Origin: Bacillus sp. USDA818B3_A
GTDB taxonomy: Bacteria > Bacillota > Bacilli > Bacillales > Cytobacillaceae
Assembly (NCBI RefSeq): GCF_009928415.1
Contig: NZ_JAABNN010000013.1
Span: 59,989 to 123,988, forward strand
Length of the DNA stretch: 64,000 bases
Reading direction: 5' to 3'
Numbering within the stretch: the first letter of the stretch is position 1; each line of letters begins with the position of its first letter. The notes beneath the pieces are model-generated. The model ran no database searches. It saw only the letters and a list, made by a program, of their open reading frames with translations, and had not been told where the DNA came from. This document shows, piece after piece, positions 8,306 to 18,442 of this stretch. Position numbers and translations under genes: made by a program.

Positions 8306-11300
8306 ATGTCCTTAAGAATGATTACAGGGCGGTCCGGAAGTGGAAAAACGGCTATGCTGCTTAATGAAATACGTGAGCATCTATTAAAAAGTCCGGAAGG
8401 CCGCCCAATTATTTATATAGTTCCAGAACAAATGACATTTTTAACAGAATATCGTTTGGCAACAGACTCACTTATTGGGGGGATGATTCGGGCACAGGTA
8501 TTCAGCTTCTCACGTTTGGCCTGGCGGATACTGCAAGAAACTGGCGGGATTACCCGTTATCATTTAAGCAGTGTCGGCATGAATATGTTAATTCGGAAGA
8601 TCATTGATGAGCAGAAAGAACATTTATCTATTTTCCAGCGGACAGCAGATAAAAACGGATTTGTTCAGCAGCTAGAACAAATGATTACAGAATTTAAGCG
8701 GTATTGCATCCGCCCGGAAGAATTAATTGAAAAATCAGCTCAGATTCGTTCAGAAAACTCTTCTTCAAAAGCCTTACATGACAAATTAACAGATTTAGAG
8801 AAAATTTATTCAAAATTTGAAGATGAAATCTTTGGTAAATATATTGATTCAGAAGACTACTTCCGCCTTTTGGCAGAAAAAATTTCCGTATCAGCCTATC
8901 TTAAAGATGCGGAGATTTATATTGATGGGTTTTACAGTTTTACGCCACAAGAATATCAAGTGATTGGAGAATTAATGAAACATTGTCAACGTGTTTCAAT
9001 TGCGATGACAACAGACCGTACAGCTGTTGATTCAGCTCCGGATGAACTTGATTTGTTTCGTGCCTCATCAGATGCTTGTTATAACCTGTATGATGTCGCA
9101 AAGTCAAATGGAATTGAGATAGAACAGCTGGTCACGCTGTCTGAGCAAAAAAAGTGGACAGCCCCTTCCTTAGTTCATTTGGAGAAACAATTTGATACCC
9201 GTCCTGCTTTGCCGTTTGTGGGGGAAACTAAGATTCAAATGATCCAGGCTGTGAATAGGAGGGCGGAAATTGAAGGAATCGCCCGAGAAATTCGTCAGGC
9301 CGTACAAATTAAAGGGTACCGTTACCGTGATATCGCACTATTAATTAGAAATGGCGGGGACTATCATGAAATTATCGAACCGGTTTTTGACGATTATCAA
9401 GTTCCTTATTTTATTGATCAAAAAAGGACGATGCTTAATCACCCTCTAATCGAATTAATTCGTTCCACCATTGAAATCATTAATTCGTTCTGGCGGTATG
9501 AACCAATTTTTAGGGCAGTTAAAACAGAATTACTGTACCCGCTCAGGGAAAATCCTGCAAAAATGCGTGAAAAGATGGACAGGCTTGAGAATTATTGTTT
9601 GGCATATGGAATCAATGGCAGTAAATGGACGAAAAAGGATCGATGGGTTTATCGGCGGATAAGAGGATTGGAATTAACGGGGAGTGCCCAAACGGATGCG
9701 GAAAAAGAGATGGAAAATGAACTAAATGAATTAAAACTCCTCATCACAGCGCCCGTATTACGTCTATCCAGGCGCCTGAAAAAAGCTGATACCGGACGTA
9801 AGCTGTGTGAAGCCATTTATTTATATTTAGAAGAATTAGATATCCCTGAAAAACTAGAGCATTGGAAACAGGCTGCCGAAGAATCTGGCAACCTTGTAAG
9901 GATGCGTGAACACGAACAAGTTTGGAATGCTGTGATTGATCTCTTAGACCAATACGTGGAAATACTAGGGGATGAGCAAGTCAGCTTAAAATCCTTTGCA
10001 GCTATTTTAGAAGCAGGTTTCGATTCCTTACATTTTTCACTTATCCCGCCTGCCCTTGATCAGGTCTTAATTGGTGATTTGGAAAAATCACGGCTGAATG
10101 ATAGTAAAATTGTTTTTGTTGTTGGTGTAAACGAAGGGGTATTACCTGTAAAAATTTCAGATGAGGGAATTCTCGCCGATGAGGACCGGGAAAATTTATT
10201 AGCAGCTGGGATGAATCTAGCAGCAAGCAGCCGTACACGCCTGCTGGATGAAAACTTCCTTGCTTATAAAGCTTTTACTGCACCTGCAGAGTTTTTGTAT
10301 GTTAGTTATCCGCTTGCCAATGATGAAGGAAAGGCGTTAATTCCTTCGTCCTATATTAAACGTCTTAAGGATATGTTTCCGGGTCTCGAGGAAACGATTT
10401 ATGTTGCGGATCCTTCCGAATTAGATCAGGAAAAGCAACTAGGGTTTGTATCTAATTTTACAACAACTTTGTCCTATTTAAATTCCATGCTGCAATTGAA
10501 AAAGAGAAATTATCCAATCGCAGATCTGTGGTGGGATGTATATAATTACTATCTGACAAGCCCTTGGAAAAATAAAGCGCAAAAAGTATTCTCCAGCCTT
10601 TTTTATACCAATGAGACGGTCCAATTATCACCAGAAGTTGCGGATGCGTTATATGGCGATGTCATTCAAGCGAGTGTTTCAAGAATGGAACTTTATAATG
10701 GATGTGCTTTTTCACACTTTGCCCAGCACGGCCTAAAGCTTCGTGAACGCCAGATTTTCCGTTTAGAGGCTCCGGATATTGGAGAACTATTTCATGCTGC
10801 CTTAAAACAGATTTCCGAAACGGTGAATGAACAGAACTTGTCCTGGGCTGACTTAACGCGCAAGCAATGCGAACAGCTATCAAAAGATGCCGTCAGCAGC
10901 TTGGCACCAAAGCTGCAAAATGAAATATTATTAAGCTCCGAAAGGCACCATTATATTCAGCGCAAGTTAGAACAGATTATTACCCGTGCATCCATTGTAC
11001 TCAGCGAGCATGCGAAGATAAGCGGCTTCTCGCCAATCAGTTTGGAATTAGCTTTTGGACCAAAAGGGGAACTGCCGCCGCTGAGCTTTTCTTTGAAAAA
11101 TGGGAAGAGAATGGAATTGGCAGGGCGGATTGACAGGATTGATAAAGCAAAAGCCGAGGATGATAGTGTCTTTTTACGGGTCATCGATTACAAATCCAGT
11201 GAAAAAGACGTGAACTTAACAGAAGTATACTATGGATTAGCCCTGCAAATGCTGACATATCTTGATATTGTCATGACACATTCGAAGGAATTGGTAGAAA

Positions 11301-11800
11301 TGAAAGCAAGCCCGGCTGGTGTTCTCTATTTTCATGTTCATAATCCATTCATTCATAGCAAGAAAATGCTGACGATTGATCAAATTGAAAATGAAATCAT
11401 GAAAAAGTTTAAAATGAATGGGCTCATGCTCAGCGATCAGCGGGTTATTCAATTAATGGACCAATCATTAGAGTCAGGAGACTCACAAATTGTTGCCGCT
11501 GGAATTAAGAAGGACGGCAACTTATCCAAAAAATCAAAAGTTGCGAGTTTGGAAGAATTTGACCGGCTTAGAAATCATGTTCGGACAATCTATCAAAAAA
11601 CAGGTAATGACATTATTAACGGTCAAATAGATATTTCACCATTTAAATTAAAAGACAAAACACCTTGCACTTTTTGCTCCTATAAATCAGTTTGTCAATT
11701 TGATGAATCAATTGAAAGCAATCATTACCGGATTCTAACACCACATTCAAAGGATGAAGTATTGGAATTGCTCAAAGGGGAGGGTTCAGAAAATGAATAG
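8306..11800 (+). CDS. addB: ATP-dependent helicase/nuclease subunit AddB
   Basis: AddB pairs with AddA to process double-strand breaks for RecA, recognises Chi and degrades one strand. The 1164-aa length equals the family norm. The N-terminal inactivated helicase domain starts with a Walker A-like GRSGSGKT (about residues 8-15). The C-terminal RecB-type nuclease has the catalytic VIDYKSSEKD motif. The FeS-cluster cysteines are visible, one in YNGCAFSHFAQHGL and the group CTFCSYKSVC near the end. The ATG at 8306 follows AGGGGAGG, and an upstream in-frame ATG at 8273 lacks a site. Its stop overlaps the addA start by eight bases. Confidence 0.95.
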   Translation: MSLRMITGRSGSGKTAMLLNEIREHLLKSPEGRPIIYIVPEQMTFLTEYRLATDSLIGGMIRAQVFSFSRLAWRILQETGGITRYHLSSVGMNMLIRKIIDEQKEHLSIFQRTADKNGFVQQLEQMITEFKRYCIRPEELIEKSAQIRSENSSSKALHDKLTDLEKIYSKFEDEIFGKYIDSEDYFRLLAEKISVSAYLKDAEIYIDGFYSFTPQEYQVIGELMKHCQRVSIAMTTDRTAVDSAPDELDLFRASSDACYNLYDVAKSNGIEIEQLVTLSEQKKWTAPSLVHLEKQFDTRPALPFVGETKIQMIQAVNRRAEIEGIAREIRQAVQIKGYRYRDIALLIRNGGDYHEIIEPVFDDYQVPYFIDQKRTMLNHPLIELIRSTIEIINSFWRYEPIFRAVKTELLYPLRENPAKMREKMDRLENYCLAYGINGSKWTKKDRWVYRRIRGLELTGSAQTDAEKEMENELNELKLLITAPVLRLSRRLKKADTGRKLCEAIYLYLEELDIPEKLEHWKQAAEESGNLVRMREHEQVWNAVIDLLDQYVEILGDEQVSLKSFAAILEAGFDSLHFSLIPPALDQVLIGDLEKSRLNDSKIVFVVGVNEGVLPVKISDEGILADEDRENLLAAGMNLAASSRTRLLDENFLAYKAFTAPAEFLYVSYPLANDEGKALIPSSYIKRLKDMFPGLEETIYVADPSELDQEKQLGFVSNFTTTLSYLNSMLQLKKRNYPIADLWWDVYNYYLTSPWKNKAQKVFSSLFYTNETVQLSPEVADALYGDVIQASVSRMELYNGCAFSHFAQHGLKLRERQIFRLEAPDIGELFHAALKQISETVNEQNLSWADLTRKQCEQLSKDAVSSLAPKLQNEILLSSERHHYIQRKLEQIITRASIVLSEHAKISGFSPISLELAFGPKGELPPLSFSLKNGKRMELAGRIDRIDKAKAEDDSVFLRVIDYKSSEKDVNLTEVYYGLALQMLTYLDIVMTHSKELVEMKASPAGVLYFHVHNPFIHSKKMLTIDQIENEIMKKFKMNGLMLSDQRVIQLMDQSLESGDSQIVAAGIKKDGNLSKKSKVASLEEFDRLRNHVRTIYQKTGNDIINGQIDISPFKLKDKTPCTFCSYKSVCQFDESIESNHYRILTPHSKDEVLELLKGEGSENE

Positions 11801-13136
11801 TATGGTGATTCCGCCAAAGCCAGAAGGGGTTACTTGGACGGACGATCAGTGGAAGGCCATTGCAGCAAGGGACAAGGACATCCTAGTTGCCGCAGCGGCA
11901 GGTTCTGGGAAAACAGCCGTTCTTGTCGAAAGAATTATCCAGAAAATCCTTTCGAAAGAAGAACCGATCGATGTCGATCAATTGTTAGTCGTAACGTTTA
12001 CGAGTGCGTCGGCAGCAGAGATGCGCCACCGAATTGGTGAGGCACTTGAAAAAGCAATCGATCAAGATCCTGAGTCAAGAAATCTACGGAAACAGCTCAG
12101 TTTATTAAATAAGGCGACCATTTCCACGCTCCACTCTTTTTGCATGGAGGTCATTCGAAAGTATTATTATTTAATCGATATTGATCCGGGCTTCCGGATT
12201 GCTGATGAAACTGAGGCCCAGTTAATCAGGGATGAAGTAATGGATGAATTATTTGAAGAGGAATATGGGAAAAAGGATAATGAAGCCTTTTTTAATCTAG
12301 TAGATTCATTCACGAGTGACCGAAGTGATGCTGCTTTAATGGATATCGTACGCTCCATCTACGACTTTGCTCAGTCCAATCCTCTTCCAAATCGTTATTT
12401 AAAGACAATGCTCTCTATGTATGAAGTGGAAAATATCTCATCAATAGAGGAGCTGCCCTTTATCGAAGCACTCCTTTTTGATATTAAGCTTCAATTAGAA
12501 GCTGCCAAAGAAATGATTGAGCAAGGTCTGGAGCTGACAAAAATACCAAATGGTCCTGCCCCGCGTGCGGAAAATTTTTTAGATGATATACAGGTTATTA
12601 ACACGTTGATGGCAGCTCGGGAGGATTCATGGAACACCCTTTACAATGCCATGCAAACCTGGTCTTTTTCTAGAGCAAAACAGGTAAAAGGTGATCATTA
12701 TGATAAGGAATTAACAGAAAAAGCACAGAAATTGAGGGACAAGGCCAAGAAAAAAATTCAAGGAATAAAGGATGAACTCTTTTCTCGCCGGCCTGAAAGC
12801 TTCCTGCGGGATATGGAAGAAATGCATCCGTTAATTGATACATTGATTTTTCTAGTAAAAGAGTTCTCTATCCGGTTTGCGAAGGCAAAACGGGAAAAGG
12901 GCTTGGTTGATTATAACGATCTCGAGCATTTTTGTCTTGCTATTTTAACTGAGGGTATTTCTGAAAAAGGGCAATTTCTTCCCTCTGAAGCGGCACTAGC
13001 TTTCCGCCGGCATTTTAAGGAGGTCTATTGCGACGAATACCAAGATACAAATATGGTCCAGGAAACCATCTTAAAACTCGTAGCACAGGCTGATGAAGAG
13101 AACGGGAATCTGTTTATGGTTGGGGACGTCAAGCAG
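11793..13136 (+). CDS. addA: AddA exon 1 (residues 1-448), interrupted by a group II intron
   Basis: AddA is the UvrD-like helicase and nuclease subunit of the AddAB break-repair complex. This exon carries the DDQW Q-motif near residue 17, Walker A AAAGSGKT at about 34-41, motif Ia VVTFTSASAAEMRHRI, motif II DEYQDTN and the first residues of motif III (GDVKQ). It then meets the intron in phase 0 after codon 448. Without splicing, translation would add only Val-Arg-Pro and stop. The ATG at 11793 lies nine bases after AGGGGAGGG and overlaps the addB stop. The coding sequence continues at 15680, giving a 1258-aa spliced protein of normal family length. Confidence 0.93.
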
Positions 13137-15679
13137 GTGCGCCCATAAGGGCAGATAAGAATTCGAACATTAGCAAGTTCGCAGAGGAAACTCGCAAGCA
13201 ATACTCTGTCACCGATCACTAACTTAGACTGGAAAACTGGTTTGAGGACAGTAGCATGTGATTAAAGGTATAATCCGCCGAAGCTACTTAGGCGAAGACG
13301 AATATCGAGGTGAAAAGTGTAGACAAGGATGAAAGCTATACTGCCTGAATGATAGTCCAAGGGGTTCTAACGTCAGCCATGTTGTAGAGTAGTTGAAACG
13401 ACATGCGGTCAATGGATTAAGGTCTGACTGTTTGGCTTTAATCGTAAAAGATTACATCTTCTCGTGGACAAGATGTAATAAGCGAGTCTTGACCGACCAA
13501 TCTCAATAAGAGTTAAAGGACGAAAGTCACATCCGACACTACACAAGCTATGTTCTTATCTGTACTAAATGGGGATTACCTAAACAGGAACGCTATAAAA
13601 TATAGCTATTGAGGATGATTTCAAGCGAAAGCAAGAAATGTGGCTCATGAAAATCCTGCATGGTAACAGATCTCCCGTAGTAGTCCGAGCTAGGGAAAGC
13701 CTAGTACATGGCGAAGGGGAGTAGTTCATCTGGTATAATACAAAATTGGGAAGGAGCGTGAGGCTCTATGAGAAATCCGAAAGTAGTATTAGCCAATCTA
13801 GCTGGAAAATCGAGTGAAGAAACTTACAAGTATACAAGGCTATATCGTAATTTATATAATCCAGAATTTTTCTACTTAGCATATCAAAATATATATGCAA
13901 AGCCTGGAAATATGACGGAAGGAATAAATAACGATACTGTCGATGGAATGAGTCTTGAAAAGTTAAACAACTTAATCGAACGTCTAAAAGACCAAACTTA
14001 TCAACCTAACCCAATAAGAAGAGTATATATACCGAAAAGGAATGGAAAGAAAAGACCTTTAGGTATTCCATCTTTTGAAGATAAATTAGTCCAAGAAGTC
14101 TTAAGGATGGTTCTTGAAAATATTTATGAGGGAAAGTTTGAAGATACATCCCATGGTTTCAGACCTGAAAGAAGCTGTCATACAGCTATTATGCAAATTC
14201 AGAAACGATTCAGTGGAGTTCGTTGGTTCGTTGAAGGGGATATAGAAGGTTTCTTTGACAATATTGACCATCATATAATAATAAACCTGTTAAGAAAGAA
14301 CATTGAAGATGAAAAATTTATTAATCTGATATGGAAATTTCTTAAAGCAGGATATATAAAGGATTGGAAATGGCATAAAAGCTACAGTGGTACGCCACAG
14401 GGGGGCATAATAAGTCCAATATTGTCGAATATATATCTTCATGAATTGGATAAATACATGAAGGAATATAAAGAGAAATTTGATAAAGGTTTAAAACGAA
14501 CTCATAGCAAAGAATACATGAACGTGGCTGGATTAAGAACGCATTACAAAAAGCGGATAAACATTGTTGGGCTGGAAACAAATCAAGGGTTGGAATACCT
14601 CAGAAAATATAAAGAATTGGATACCAAACTTAAAAGCATACCGTCAAAAGATGAAATGGATAAGAACTTCAGAAGATTACTCTACACAAGATATGCGGAT
14701 GACTTCATTGTAGGTGTTATCGGAGCAAAAGAAGATGCGGAAAAAATAAAAGAAGACTTAACAGTGTTTCTAAAAACAAAGTTAAATCTTCAATTATCAC
14801 AAGAAAAAACTATCATAACAAATTCTGCGAAAAAAGCAAGATTTCTTGGCTACGATATAACTACTGAACGAAGTGAAAATTTCGTGGTAGACCGAGGCGA
14901 TGGAAGAAAATCAAGGCAAAATATGCATATCAAGCTTTATGTACCATATGAAAAATGGGAAGGGAAACTAAGAGAACTAGACGTTCTCGAAGTTATAAAA
15001 GATGGTAAATGGAAAGGCAAAGCTAGAACCCAATTAATGCAAAATGATGATTTGGAAATCCTAATGCAATATAATTCTGAAATTAGAGGACTATATAATT
15101 ATTTCCGACTGGCCAATAACGCAAGCGTACTTCACAAATTTTATTACATCATTAAAGAAAGTATGTTAAAAACATTTGCGGGCAAATACCGGACGTCTGC
15201 CTCGAAAATATGGAAAAAATATTCGATGGATGGAAAATTCAGAGTAAAATATAGAACAAAAAAAGGGGAAAAGTTTGCTTATCTAATTGACAATATCTTT
15301 GTAAAAGATAGAACGATTAAGAAAAAAGACTCAAAAATCGACGAATTGCCAAATACAATACAGTTTGTAACTCGTACAAGCCTTGTAGATAGGTTAAAAG
15401 CTGAAAAATGTGAAATGTGTGGAAAAACGGATAAATTGGAAATGCATCACATAAGAAAGCTTAAAGACCTTAAGGGCAAAAAGTTATGGGAAAAACACAT
15501 GATAGCGAGACAAAGAAAGACGATAGCATTATGTCTGGACTGTCATGTTAAACTCCATAATGGAAAGCTAGATTGATGAATGCGGAGCCGTATACATCGA
15601 GAGGTGTACGTACGGTTCTAGGAGGAGCGTTTGGAGACCTACTGTAGCAATACAGCAAGGCGCTGGGCGCTTACTCGAT
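13137..15679 (+). mobile_element. Group II intron (retroelement) inserted in addA
   Basis: The 2543-bp element begins GTGCG and ends with AT, as group II introns do. Removing it restores GDVKQ|SIYRFR of AddA without a gap. Domain V is a canonical 34-nt hairpin at 15585-15618. Domain VI follows: arms 15622-15629 and 15668-15676 pair over eight base pairs with a bulged A at 15673, seven bases from the 3' end, the expected branch point. Candidate exon-recognition loops are EBS1 CTGTTT (13428-13433) pairing with IBS1 AAGCAG (13131-13136, one G-U) and EBS2 ACGTC (13370-13374) pairing with IBS2 GACGT (13125-13129). Domain IV carries the maturase gene. It is AT-rich relative to its flanks and looks intact and mobile. 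Confidence 0.93.
13768..15576 (+). CDS. ltrA: Group II intron-encoded reverse transcriptase/maturase with HNH endonuclease
   Basis: This 602-aa multifunctional protein assists splicing and retrohomes the intron through target-primed reverse transcription. RT blocks run from about residue 70 (RRVYIPKRNGKKRPLGIPSF) through GDIEGFFDNIDH, GTPQGGIISPILSNIYLHELD and the catalytic YADDF near residue 309. The maturase domain X follows, with LRGLYNYF-like IRGLYNYFRLANN. The C-terminal HNH domain has zinc cysteines CEMCGK and CLDCH around a HH dyad (MHHIRKLKDL), so it should cut the second target strand. The ATG at 13768 follows GGAAGGAG. No frameshift or stop is seen, so the protein is probably active. 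Confidence 0.93.
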   Translation: MRNPKVVLANLAGKSSEETYKYTRLYRNLYNPEFFYLAYQNIYAKPGNMTEGINNDTVDGMSLEKLNNLIERLKDQTYQPNPIRRVYIPKRNGKKRPLGIPSFEDKLVQEVLRMVLENIYEGKFEDTSHGFRPERSCHTAIMQIQKRFSGVRWFVEGDIEGFFDNIDHHIIINLLRKNIEDEKFINLIWKFLKAGYIKDWKWHKSYSGTPQGGIISPILSNIYLHELDKYMKEYKEKFDKGLKRTHSKEYMNVAGLRTHYKKRINIVGLETNQGLEYLRKYKELDTKLKSIPSKDEMDKNFRRLLYTRYADDFIVGVIGAKEDAEKIKEDLTVFLKTKLNLQLSQEKTIITNSAKKARFLGYDITTERSENFVVDRGDGRKSRQNMHIKLYVPYEKWEGKLRELDVLEVIKDGKWKGKARTQLMQNDDLEILMQYNSEIRGLYNYFRLANNASVLHKFYYIIKESMLKTFAGKYRTSASKIWKKYSMDGKFRVKYRTKKGEKFAYLIDNIFVKDRTIKKKDSKIDELPNTIQFVTRTSLVDRLKAEKCEMCGKTDKLEMHHIRKLKDLKGKKLWEKHMIARQRKTIALCLDCHVKLHNGKLD

Positions 15680-18112
15680 TCGATCTACCGTTTTCGATTA
15701 GCTGAGCCGCAGCTTTTTCTATCGAAGTATAATCGGTTCACACCGGATGGCTCCTCCTCGGGACTGCGGATTGACCTCGCTCAAAATTTTCGGAGCAGAA
15801 AAGAGGTACTTGATGCTACTAATTATTTGTTTAAACAAATGATGGGAGTCAAAGTAGGTGAGATTCAATATGATGAGGCCGCTGAACTCCGAAACGGCGC
15901 CCCCTATCCGACTGAAAAGGACTATCCGGTAGAGTTAATCCTGATTGACCAAAATGCTGAGAGTCAACCGTCTGAAGAGTCCGAAACAGAAAATGAAGCA
16001 GAATTGATTCTTTTAGATGCAGCGGACCTTGAACAATCTCAGCTCGAAGCAAGGGGAATTGCTGCAAAAATAAAAGAATTAATCTCAAATAGTGCACCTG
16101 TTTATAACACCAAATCAAAGACAGAAAGACCGTTAATGTACCGGGATGTGGTTATCCTCCTCCGGTCAATGACCTGGGCACCGCAGTTTATGGAGGAATT
16201 CAAACAGCAGGGAATTCCTATTTATGCCAACCTTTCAAGCGGTTATTTTGAAGCAACAGAAGTATCGATCATGCTGTCACTTTTACGGGTGATCGATAAT
16301 CCGTACCAGGATATTCCGCTTGCCTCTGTTCTGCGTTCACCTATCGTTGGTTTAAATGAGGAAGAACTATCTAAAATACGTTTAGAGAGAAAGCGTGGAT
16401 CGTTCTGGGAGGCTGTTACTGCTTTTTGTTTGAGTAAAACGGCTGAAAACAATGTCCCTTTTTATGATAAGGTAAGAACCTTTTTTGATTTATTAATCGA
16501 GTGGCGTTCACTGGCAAGACTTGGTTCACTCTCAGAATTAATCTGGCAGCTATATCGGGATACGCAATTTTATGACTTTGTTGGCGGACTTCCTGGCGGC
16601 AAGCAGCGGCAGGCAAATTTACGGGCTTTATATGACCGGGCACGCCAATACGAAAAAACTTCTTTCCGTGGATTGTTTCGATTCTTGCGTTTTATTGAGC
16701 GGATGATGGAAAGAGGGGACGATCTTGGGGCAGCGAGAGCACTTGGGGAGCAAGAGGATGTTGTCAGAATTATGACCATTCATAGCAGTAAGGGATTAGA
16801 ATTCCCGGTAGTATTTATGGCGGGAATGGCTCGTAACTTCAATATGACTGATCTTCGTAAACCCTATATGCTTGATAAAGAATTTGGATTTGCGTCTAAA
16901 TATGTGAATGCTGCAAAGCGCATCTCCTATCCTTCGTTACCGCAAATTGCCTTTAAGCAAAAGAAAAAGATGGAGATGCTTGCTGAGGAAATGCGCGTGC
17001 TCTATGTAGCAATGACAAGGGCAAAGGAAAGGTTGTATGTCACTGCAACATTAAAAGATGCAGAAAAGCAAATGGACAAATGGAGAGACGCTGCTTCCAA
17101 TCAAGAATGGCTATTAAAAGATTATGAGCGTGCATCTGCGATGAGCTACATGGACTGGATTGGCCCTGCCTTGATACGTCATCAGCATTCCAGTGAACTA
17201 TGGAAGGAAGGCGAGAGCAATGAGAATGTCCCTTTGGATATTGCAAACCATTCCTCCGTTTGGAAAATAACATTACAGCATGCCGAAGAAATAAAAAGAA
17301 TGGAGATTACAACAGAAAATGAAATGGATGACTTGCTTAATAAGGTTGAACTTCTTGAGCAAGTACCATCTGAATCTAATCTAACTGACCAAATACATGC
17401 CAGGTTATCATGGGAGTATCCTTTCATAGGAGCTTCTAGCCACCGTTCAAAGCAATCTGTATCAGAAATTAAACGTGTCAGGGAGTTTACCGATGATTAT
17501 AGCAGTACAGAACTGGTTACACGTTTTAAAAAGACGATTCTGAAACGGCCAAAATTTATGCAGGAAAAACAATTAAGCCCTGCTGAGCGGGGAACAGCTA
17601 TGCATATGGTCATGCAGCATGTAGATTTGTCTAAAGAGGTGAATGAACAAGCCATTATGGAACAGTTAACATGGATGGTTGAAAATGAATTGTTAACTGC
17701 CGAACAAAGCGAAGTCATTAATGCAAAATTGATTGCTCAATTTTTTGCGTCATCACTGGGACAAAGATTTTTTAATGCAAAAGCTGTCCATAGGGAGGTA
17801 CCTTTTACTGTTTCCTTACCTGCTAGTGAGGTCTATCCTGATTGGAAGGAAGAAGAGGAATCTGTCTTTGTCCAAGGGATTATCGACTGTATTCTCGAGG
17901 ATGAGAATGGACTCGTTTTAATCGACTATAAATCAGATGGGATCACAGACAGATATAAGGGCGGATTCGAGCAGGCCAAAGCAATTCTTTTGGATCGTTA
18001 TAAATTGCAAATCAACTTATATACAAAAGCAATTGAACAAATTTGGAAACGGAATGTGTCAGAAAGATATCTATTTTTCTTTGATGGTGCCCACGTATTG
18101 AAAGTGGAATAG
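15680..18112 (+). CDS. addA: AddA exon 2 (residues 449-1258)
   Basis: This is the continuation of addA after the intron. It opens directly with SIYRFRLAEPQLFLSKYNRF (rest of helicase motif III) and is in frame from 15680 with no stop. It carries the later helicase motifs (QNFRSR, MTIHSSKGLEFPVVFMAGM, RVLYVAMTRAKERLYV) and the C-terminal RecB-family nuclease. The nuclease includes the active-site GLVLIDYKSD (about residues 1195-1204) and RYKLQINLYTKAIE. Any ATG inside the exon, such as 15827, is not a real start. Function therefore depends on intron removal at the RNA level. In B. subtilis sbcD and sbcC follow addA, and they are absent here. Confidence 0.92.
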   Translation, partial: SIYRFRLAEPQLFLSKYNRFTPDGSSSGLRIDLAQNFRSRKEVLDATNYLFKQMMGVKVGEIQYDEAAELRNGAPYPTEKDYPVELILIDQNAESQPSEESETENEAELILLDAADLEQSQLEARGIAAKIKELISNSAPVYNTKSKTERPLMYRDVVILLRSMTWAPQFMEEFKQQGIPIYANLSSGYFEATEVSIMLSLLRVIDNPYQDIPLASVLRSPIVGLNEEELSKIRLERKRGSFWEAVTAFCLSKTAENNVPFYDKVRTFFDLLIEWRSLARLGSLSELIWQLYRDTQFYDFVGGLPGGKQRQANLRALYDRARQYEKTSFRGLFRFLRFIERMMERGDDLGAARALGEQEDVVRIMTIHSSKGLEFPVVFMAGMARNFNMTDLRKPYMLDKEFGFASKYVNAAKRISYPSLPQIAFKQKKKMEMLAEEMRVLYVAMTRAKERLYVTATLKDAEKQMDKWRDAASNQEWLLKDYERASAMSYMDWIGPALIRHQHSSELWKEGESNENVPLDIANHSSVWKITLQHAEEIKRMEITTENEMDDLLNKVELLEQVPSESNLTDQIHARLSWEYPFIGASSHRSKQSVSEIKRVREFTDDYSSTELVTRFKKTILKRPKFMQEKQLSPAERGTAMHMVMQHVDLSKEVNEQAIMEQLTWMVENELLTAEQSEVINAKLIAQFFASSLGQRFFNAKAVHREVPFTVSLPASEVYPDWKEEEESVFVQGIIDCILEDENGLVLIDYKSDGITDRYKGGFEQAKAILLDRYKLQINLYTKAIEQIWKRNVSERYLFFFDGAHVLKVE

Positions 18113-18176
18113 GACGCCTTGTTCAGCCCTTATACAATAAAAATGACATAGACCAATAATGGTTTATGTCATTTTT

Positions 18177-18395
18177 TTAATTATTACCAACAATAGGCTG
18201 ATCAATTAAATTGGTATCTAGCACGTTAGTGCCGCTTAGGCCTGAAGCTGTGAAAATGATTCCTCCAGTGTTAAAACCGCCGGCACCGGCATAGGTTTTT
18301 GAACTGCTTTTCGGTGAAATATAAACCGTATCACCAAAATGAACAATTCCTCCGCCTACATTGACAATTTGGACTGGACCAAGGATTGCGGGCAT
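18177..18395 (-). CDS. gerPF: Spore germination protein GerPF
   Basis: This is the last gene of the gerP operon, whose products are needed for germinants to pass the spore coat. The 72-aa protein starts MPAILGPVQIVNVGGGIVHFGDT and contains ISPKSSSKTYAGAGGFNTGG, the GerPF/GerPA signature. It is paralogous to GerPA at the other end of the operon. Its start is preceded by AAAAGGATG with a spacer similar to that of gerPA. Expression is expected late in the mother cell from the promoter upstream of gerPA. Confidence 0.9.
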   Translation of the reverse strand: MPAILGPVQIVNVGGGIVHFGDTVYISPKSSSKTYAGAGGFNTGGIIFTASGLSGTNVLDTNLIDQPIVGNN

Positions 18396-18442
18396 ATATA
18401 AACATCCTTTTCAATTTTACTTACTCTATTATACCTTATGCG

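Noticed and set aside
15650..15656. Alternative intron 3' end after AATAC
   Set aside because: The spliced product would carry extra codons and a frame change. The boundary at 15679 restores AddA exactly and fits the bulged-A domain VI.
15827..18112. Independent gene starting at the ATG at 15827
   Set aside because: The frame is open back to the intron end at 15680 and encodes conserved AddA residues. It is exon 2 and has no ribosome binding site.
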